Notes under the pieces: model-generated
Database searches by the model: none
Told to the model about the DNA's origin: nothing
The model's input: only the letters and a program-made list of their open reading frames with translations
Shown here: piece by piece, positions 58,976 through 64,000 of the stretch
How the letters are laid out: every line of letters starts with the position of its first letter
Numbering within the stretch: position 1 is the stretch's first letter
From: Apiotrichum sp. Y4204
Lineage: Eukaryota; Basidiomycota; Tremellomycetes; Trichosporonales; Trichosporonaceae
Assembly: GCA_025531455.1 (NCBI GenBank)
Contig: JAMYHL010000064.1
Coordinates: 62,001 to 126,000, forward strand
DNA: 64,000 nt
Direction: 5' to 3'
Program-made: the position numbers and the translations under genes

Positions 58976-60043
58976 GCAAGCATGGGATTGTTCCTTTTTG
59001 GGATTGGGATTGCGAGTGGGATAGGAGATATGGCGTTGATACCATTTGCGTGTACTCTTTTTGTTAATGTTACAATCGGTTACTTGATCGGAAGGCTTGA
59101 AGGCACACTGCGCTCTGCGCTCGAGACGCTCTGCATGCTCTGCAGTTGCTGCACACGTGGCACACATCAAAGTTTGGGTATTAAACGTTGGATTGGACGT
59201 TTGGAAACCGACCATGACCTGATTCACATCACCTTCACTTCATCCACTTATTCATTCACTCATCACCACTCACTTCGCATTGACCTTTCATACGTCTCCC
59301 GTAACGGCACCAGAACTGGCGAACTGGGAAGCAGCAGAGGATTACACAGGACCCCTTCCCGTTTTGTCCGAACGGTTTGCTCAGGCACTGCCGAGTTGCT
59401 CTGTCGTCTTCCCTTCAACATCTACCGCTCGCCCAAGAGGATCCTGTCGAACGACGGTGATATGTACGATGCATAAAGGGTGAGGAGCGAAGAAGGAACT
59501 TGTAGAGGACAAAGGGCCCTAAGGGACGGTACCAAGCGCGGCGGCGAGTGTGACGGGCGAGTGAACGAGTGAACGAGCGAGCGAGTCACAGAGTGCGGCA
59601 GCTGTTTTACTTACTTCCAGGCCGACCTGGGCGGTCTTCTTTGTTGCAAACAGCCCATATCACTCCATCGCTCACTCGCCCGTTCGCTCACCCGTCGCGC
59701 CGTTGCACTGTGTGCCGTCATCTACACTCTTTTATCTGTCTGTAGGAATTCCTTCTTCTCTCTTCACCATTTATGTGCCGTACTTATCACCGTCGTGTCG
59801 ACGTCCTCCCAGCGAGGCTTCCTATTGCGCATGCCACATCATCTTCCACCGACAGCAAGCAGAGATCAAAGCCTGGACTCCCGATGTTGCCTTTACACGT
59901 ACGAACAGCAAACAGCGTCGGGCAGCAAGCAAACGCACAAACATTCTCACATCCTGCACTTATTTGTCGCGATTAGAGGACATCATCAAACTGTCTCATA
60001 TGTACTCATCATGACTCTAACTTGACTCTCGAACGTCCGTTCT
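58976..60043. other. Intergenic region with imperfect inverted repeat
   Basis: 3' flanks of two convergent genes. Holds an imperfect inverted repeat at about 59548-59698 with GAGTGAACGAGTGAAC-like arms (see findings). No protein or known RNA gene is supported. Confidence 0.4.
59548..59698. repeat. Imperfect inverted repeat
   Basis: The left arm (about 59550-59586) reads GACGGGCGAGTGAACGAG and onward. The reverse complement of the right arm (about 59665-59697) reads GACGGGTGAGCGAACGGG. The arms match with a few changes over about 30 nt, around a loop of about 80 nt. Both arms are also internally repetitive (GAGCGAGCGAG). Confidence 0.5.
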
Positions 60044-62269
60044 CTACTTGACTTCTGAACTTGCATCTAGCAGCCACTCTATATCGTCGTTACATTGTCC
60101 ACTAATGTCCGGAGGGAAATGGGAGGAAGGGAAGGCTGGAGTGAGCAACTGAAGGAAAAGTGACTCAACGACAGCAGGAGTGTAGTTTATATCACCAATT
60201 TTGACATCCAAACACACTTCACCACCGCCTGCGCGACACTCACCTTCAAAACCTGGAACGAGAGATACCCATAGCCGCCGGACCGCTCGTCGTCAAACAC
60301 AATCGGCGTCCACGTCTTCGCCGCCTCGATCCATTGCCGTACCTTTGGGCGGTCTGTGGGGCGGACAATCGAGTAGAAGGACTGATCCCGGAGCTGTGGT
60401 CAGTAATCGTGCGCCGAGTGAGGAGAATGTCAAAAGAGGTCTTCCTTATGGTCGTACTATGCTTTCTCCAATGTGTCCCCTCTCTCACACTCTCCCGAGC
60501 GAGGTCTTAAAATGTACTCACAGATGTAGCCCCGCTTACGATTAGTTCATTCGAGACAAGCATGATACGCGACGAGTCTGTAAACCGGTCGACAATGTAG
60601 AACGTTCGCGGAGTCGGGTCGGGGCGCACCCACTCCTCCATCCATGGCGGGGTGGCCGGCAGGTTCCGCGGCGACGGGCTCCGGAGGCTCTGCTGGCGAG
60701 TCAATATAAAATCAACTGTGAGGAGGTTGAGGCATCACAAAAAAAAGAACAGCGACAAGTAATGTAAAACAATAGTTGCGTGGGATGACCCATTTTCTGA
60801 CTTACCCTCATGGACGCAACCCCGCCGCGCACCTCGACGACCTCGCGTGCCGTCGTCGCCATTCCTGCCGTTAACATTCTGCTGGCAGACAATTTTTGCA
60901 CCGACTCACGGGTGACATGGTGATTTGGGCCGTTCACCGCCCGTGTGACGATCCCCACGATGAGGTTGTACACGGTCGAGCTGGGGTCAGGTTCGACCGG
61001 TCAGATTCGCCCCCAGTCTCCACTCACAAGGCAACTGCGCAGTCGACGTAGAAGCCACCCTGGTGCAGGAGGCGCATGTACATTGTCGAGCCGACCTTTT
61101 CGTTTGTGAGTGCATGGCTGGGATGTGAGTCTGGATCCCGGCAAAAAAAATATAAAAATTATAACTGGAACAGCCACAAGAAATGCTGGAGAATTCGAGA
61201 ATGTCTAAACGAACAAAATAAATAAAGCTCATACCTGCCAGCAAGGACTTGTGGAGCCTCGTATTTTTCCTGCCACTCACTAATGCACTTCTTTTAGGGC
61301 TGGGATCTCGTCGGGGTGGAAGATGAGCTTGCTCGGCTTGCCAATGACCTCCTGCGGCTCGTATCCAAGAATCTCGAGGATGCTCTCGGACGAGTAGACA
61401 ATGGTCGCCTGGCGTGAGTGTCTATGCGGGTGCAGGAGGAGGGACTACGATTGAGTGGACAGGCAGCGGACACGGCAAAAGAACTCAAGTCTCGTTTCCT
61501 CTGGTCTCCAACAAACAGAGTGCCACTCAACATCAACCAGTCAGGATGGGAGCTCGCAAGCTTAATCACGGCACGAGGAGAGAAAGTGACGTGCGGTGCC
61601 AAGGCGCGCTGGGCTGTGCCTGTTTCGCCGAGACGTTGGCAGTCACCTTGTCAATTGCGTGTCGATGGGTCTCAATACTGAACGAAAACGTCTGGGTCCG
61701 AGGATTGCGAGGCTTCCGCCTTGGAAAGCCAGTACCCTCTGAAGGAGCATGCGGGCCTGCATCCTCTTATCGCATGCGTACCGTCCAACCCCCACCCCGT
61801 CTATCCACCCGGGTACTCGGGTCATCTACCCATTTTCCTGGGCCTGCAGACTCACATTCCTCTCAGCCGTCAGCGCGAAGAGGGCGGACAAGCCAAGCTC
61901 GCGGGGCAGGTCGCCCTGGGGCGGTTCGGACGGCAACGTGGCCGGGCGGTGGAGTGTGGCGAGCAGTTTGGGCGGGTGTGCGGTGTACGCGGGGAGGGAG
62001 AGAGCTGCCTCGGCTGAAAACGGGTGCGGCTCGGACGACCGGGCGGGATCGATAGCAGGAGTGAGTGGATCGCGGGGAGTCTCGGCTGGCGAGTACCGGC
62101 GTGTAGACCAGACTATGGATATTTGGAGCTCTCGAGTGGACAAAGACTAGCTCGACACCGTTGCGGTCCGTGCCAGCAGTGTGCAAGTGCAAGTATGCAA
62201 GAGTTCAATGGTCCAAGGGGTTCAATAGTTCAAAGAGTCCAAGTAGAGTCAACAGGGACGGGTGCGCAT
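60044..62269 (-). CDS. PAS-domain regulator, white-collar-like without LOV cysteine or zinc finger
   Basis: Nine exons: a 16-nt (or 10-nt) first exon starting at 62269, then 62112-61856, 61691-61647, 61408-61281, 61117-61028, 60980-60806, 60692-60522, 60393-60244 and 60148-60044, giving about 378 aa. PAS-A: FSFSIETHRHAIDK, VYSSESILEILGYEPQEVIG, LIFHPDEIPALKEVHY, MYMRLLHQGGFYVDC. PAS-B: RTFYIVDRFTDSSRIMLVSN, QSFYSIVRPTDRPKVRQWIE. This order and wording resemble the PAS-A/PAS-B part of fungal WC-1. There is no GRNCRFLQ flavin motif and no GATA finger. It is therefore a possible partner or regulator rather than a photoreceptor. The first exon is the least certain; all internal joins keep phase. 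Confidence 0.62.
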
Positions 62270-64000
62270 CACAGTTGCTGCGCGATGCGATCTCGTGTTA
62301 ATGTAATAAAACGCACCGGCACAGCCGGTTAAATAGTCGACAATGGTCCAGCGAGCAGCGAGGAAAGATACGAAACTGAGGACGGAAATTAAGCGAAAAC
62401 ACAGAAATCAAAACAAGGTTGATGCCGAGAAAGGCGGAGCGGCGCTGCCACGGAGGGACGGAGCGATGAGGAAGCCGAGCTGCAGCCCGTAATCTCCGGA
62501 GATGATTGAAATGTGGAGTTGCGGAATGGAAGAGGTGTGGAGGAGGTGCTGGAATTGGCAGCAGAGTGAGGGAGAGGATGTTGGGGCGATAAGGAGAGGT
62601 TTCCAGGTGGTCTTGGGTTCTAGGGATAGACAATATATACATCTTGGTCAGAGGTCCAGAGCAAGAGAGGTGTTCTGGCACAGCAATTGCCGCTGGACAG
62701 AAATTTCTGGGTGCAATGATCAAGGGGGGGAGGGTGTGGCGGAACTCTCGTAAACTCTGCAAGCATGCATCACCCAAATTGCGTTTCCCTGTCCCTTTGT
62801 GCTCCCTCTTGCATGCTCTTTCGATTCAGGAATGCACGCCTCTTAATCACTACTCTATGGCTATGATGCTCATTGTCCCTTTCCGTTGCCCCTTTTGCCC
62901 TCCGCTTTGGAACTGTCTTTTCGTGCCGGGATTGCGAGTTACTTTGAACTGTGCCACCGGACGTGTACGGCAGCCGGCATGCAGGGCATGAGGCAAAAGG
63001 CAGAGAGAGAAAAAGCATCCCGTCTCCGTGGAAGGTTGTCTGAACAGAGGTGGTTATTAACGGTAATAACCGTGATCGACCCGCCGCCGCACTGCCTCGT
63101 CCACTTTGGCGCCTCTGTGCTCCTCCTCCCTGTTACTGGCACTACGTCAGTTGCCCGAGGTCCGACCGCACCATTGGATGCATCAAGCTTTGCCTGGGTC
63201 TGGGGACACTACCCAAGCAGAAAACACAACCATACATCCGTCGCTCTGTTGTCGTGACAGCATTGCAGGCAGGTTGTTCCGTCGCTGATTGTGCCTCTAC
63301 GTAAACCCCCAACTAGGGGGTGAAACCTGAGAGATCCAGAAAAAAGTGCTGGCGCACAGGGGCATGCCTCGCCTCCCTCTTCCGCGTTGTCTATCTCTCT
63401 CGGTGAGAAGAGTACGCAAGTTCAGGTGGTAGAGTGTCAGCGCGCTGTCTTCTGGCTCAAGGAACAGAAGCTCACATGTGAGCTTGGAGCTAACGCTGCA
63501 AGGTCGGACCTGACGGACACAGACGGGCAGTCAGCTTGGCAGGCATGGCAGGCGGCCGGTTCGACCGAGGAATAAGGCAGAGAGCGGGCCGGAAACCGCG
63601 GTTGGTTCAAAGTAGGTCACCACTTCTGCGCGGCGTGGGTGGAGCTGCAAGACAGGTTGCCGAGACGACGACGACGAGCGATCCAAGATCTGGTGATCTC
63701 CACCCGGCCGACGCCAGATCTCGTGCCGAGCCTGTTGATCGTCGAGAGCAATAGAGCTACGAGGCGCAACTGAAAAATGCCGGTCAGCAGACACGGCCAG
63801 CTTCCCGGCGTCCCTCGTCCTTTGCCCGCATAGTCATTCCGCGCTCATTGTCTTTGTATCGGAAGTCCAGGCGGGGCCGATGGTTATCATTACATACATG
63901 CACTCGGCCACATCTGTGGAATTCGTGGTCGATCTCTTGATCTTCTGACCCCCTTGCAAGTGTTTGGTCCTCGGCAACACTCATTTTCAGTCTCATCGTC
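62270..64000. other. Intergenic region (1.7 kb) to the window end
   Basis: Left part: pyrimidine-rich on the minus strand, a likely promoter and leader of the PAS gene. Remainder: short unconvincing frames on both strands, no tRNA or known RNA motif. Confidence 0.4.

Noticed and set aside
1..64000. CRISPR arrays, insertion sequences, retroelements, prophage
   Set aside because: No spaced repeat arrays, terminal repeats, integrase, reverse transcriptase or transposase core were seen; the window is eukaryotic.

Overview
The window looks like nuclear chromosomal DNA from a GC-rich basidiomycete yeast, most likely a tremellomycete (Trichosporonales or Cryptococcus-like). That placement is inference. 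It rests on dense genes on both strands, many GT-AG introns of about 36-70 nt with CTRAY-type branch points just before the acceptor, pyrimidine-rich leaders, and a PAS regulator without a zinc finger. I see no rRNA, transposon, virus, CRISPR array or bacterial-type operon. I reconstructed 22 protein-coding genes and one tRNA. Most are spliced, and exon joins were checked by reading phase and family similarity.

Layout, left to right. 0.3-4.6 kb: PAT1 (mRNA decapping), an OHCU decarboxylase (urate breakdown) and a tiny four-exon TFB5 (TFIIH). 4.6-9.1 kb: a long gap with no convincing gene. 9.1-18.3 kb: a WW-MyTH4-RhoGAP protein and a single-pass membrane protein with two beta-sandwich-like ectodomains. 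18.8 kb: tRNA-Ser(CGA). 19-23.3 kb: a WD40 TFIIIC subunit and the ER protein ROT1. 25.1-31 kb: a probable mitochondrial protein divergent from PEX6. 31.1-34.9 kb: a FAR1/WRKY-GCM1-type zinc protein and an F-box-like protein. 35.3-40.2 kb: a 98-aa protein, a secreted YcaC-type isochorismatase-family hydrolase and an unknown 199-aa protein. 42-46.1 kb: an EI24/RRT8-like membrane protein convergent with a Zn2Cys6 factor. 47.3-53.6 kb: a Gfo/Idh/MocA oxidoreductase, S-formylglutathione hydrolase and an OTU deubiquitinase. 55.1-59 kb: a divergent GlcNAc-6-P deacetylase and GlcN-6-P deaminase pair. 60-62.3 kb: a white-collar-like PAS protein.

The clearest functional unit is the GlcNAc pair. The two enzymes convert GlcNAc-6-P to fructose-6-P plus ammonium and acetate, and they share one intergenic region. 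The remaining genes look like ordinary housekeeping and accessory loci. Least explained are the PAS gene, the 199-aa and 98-aa proteins, the FAR1-type protein and the 4.5-kb gap.
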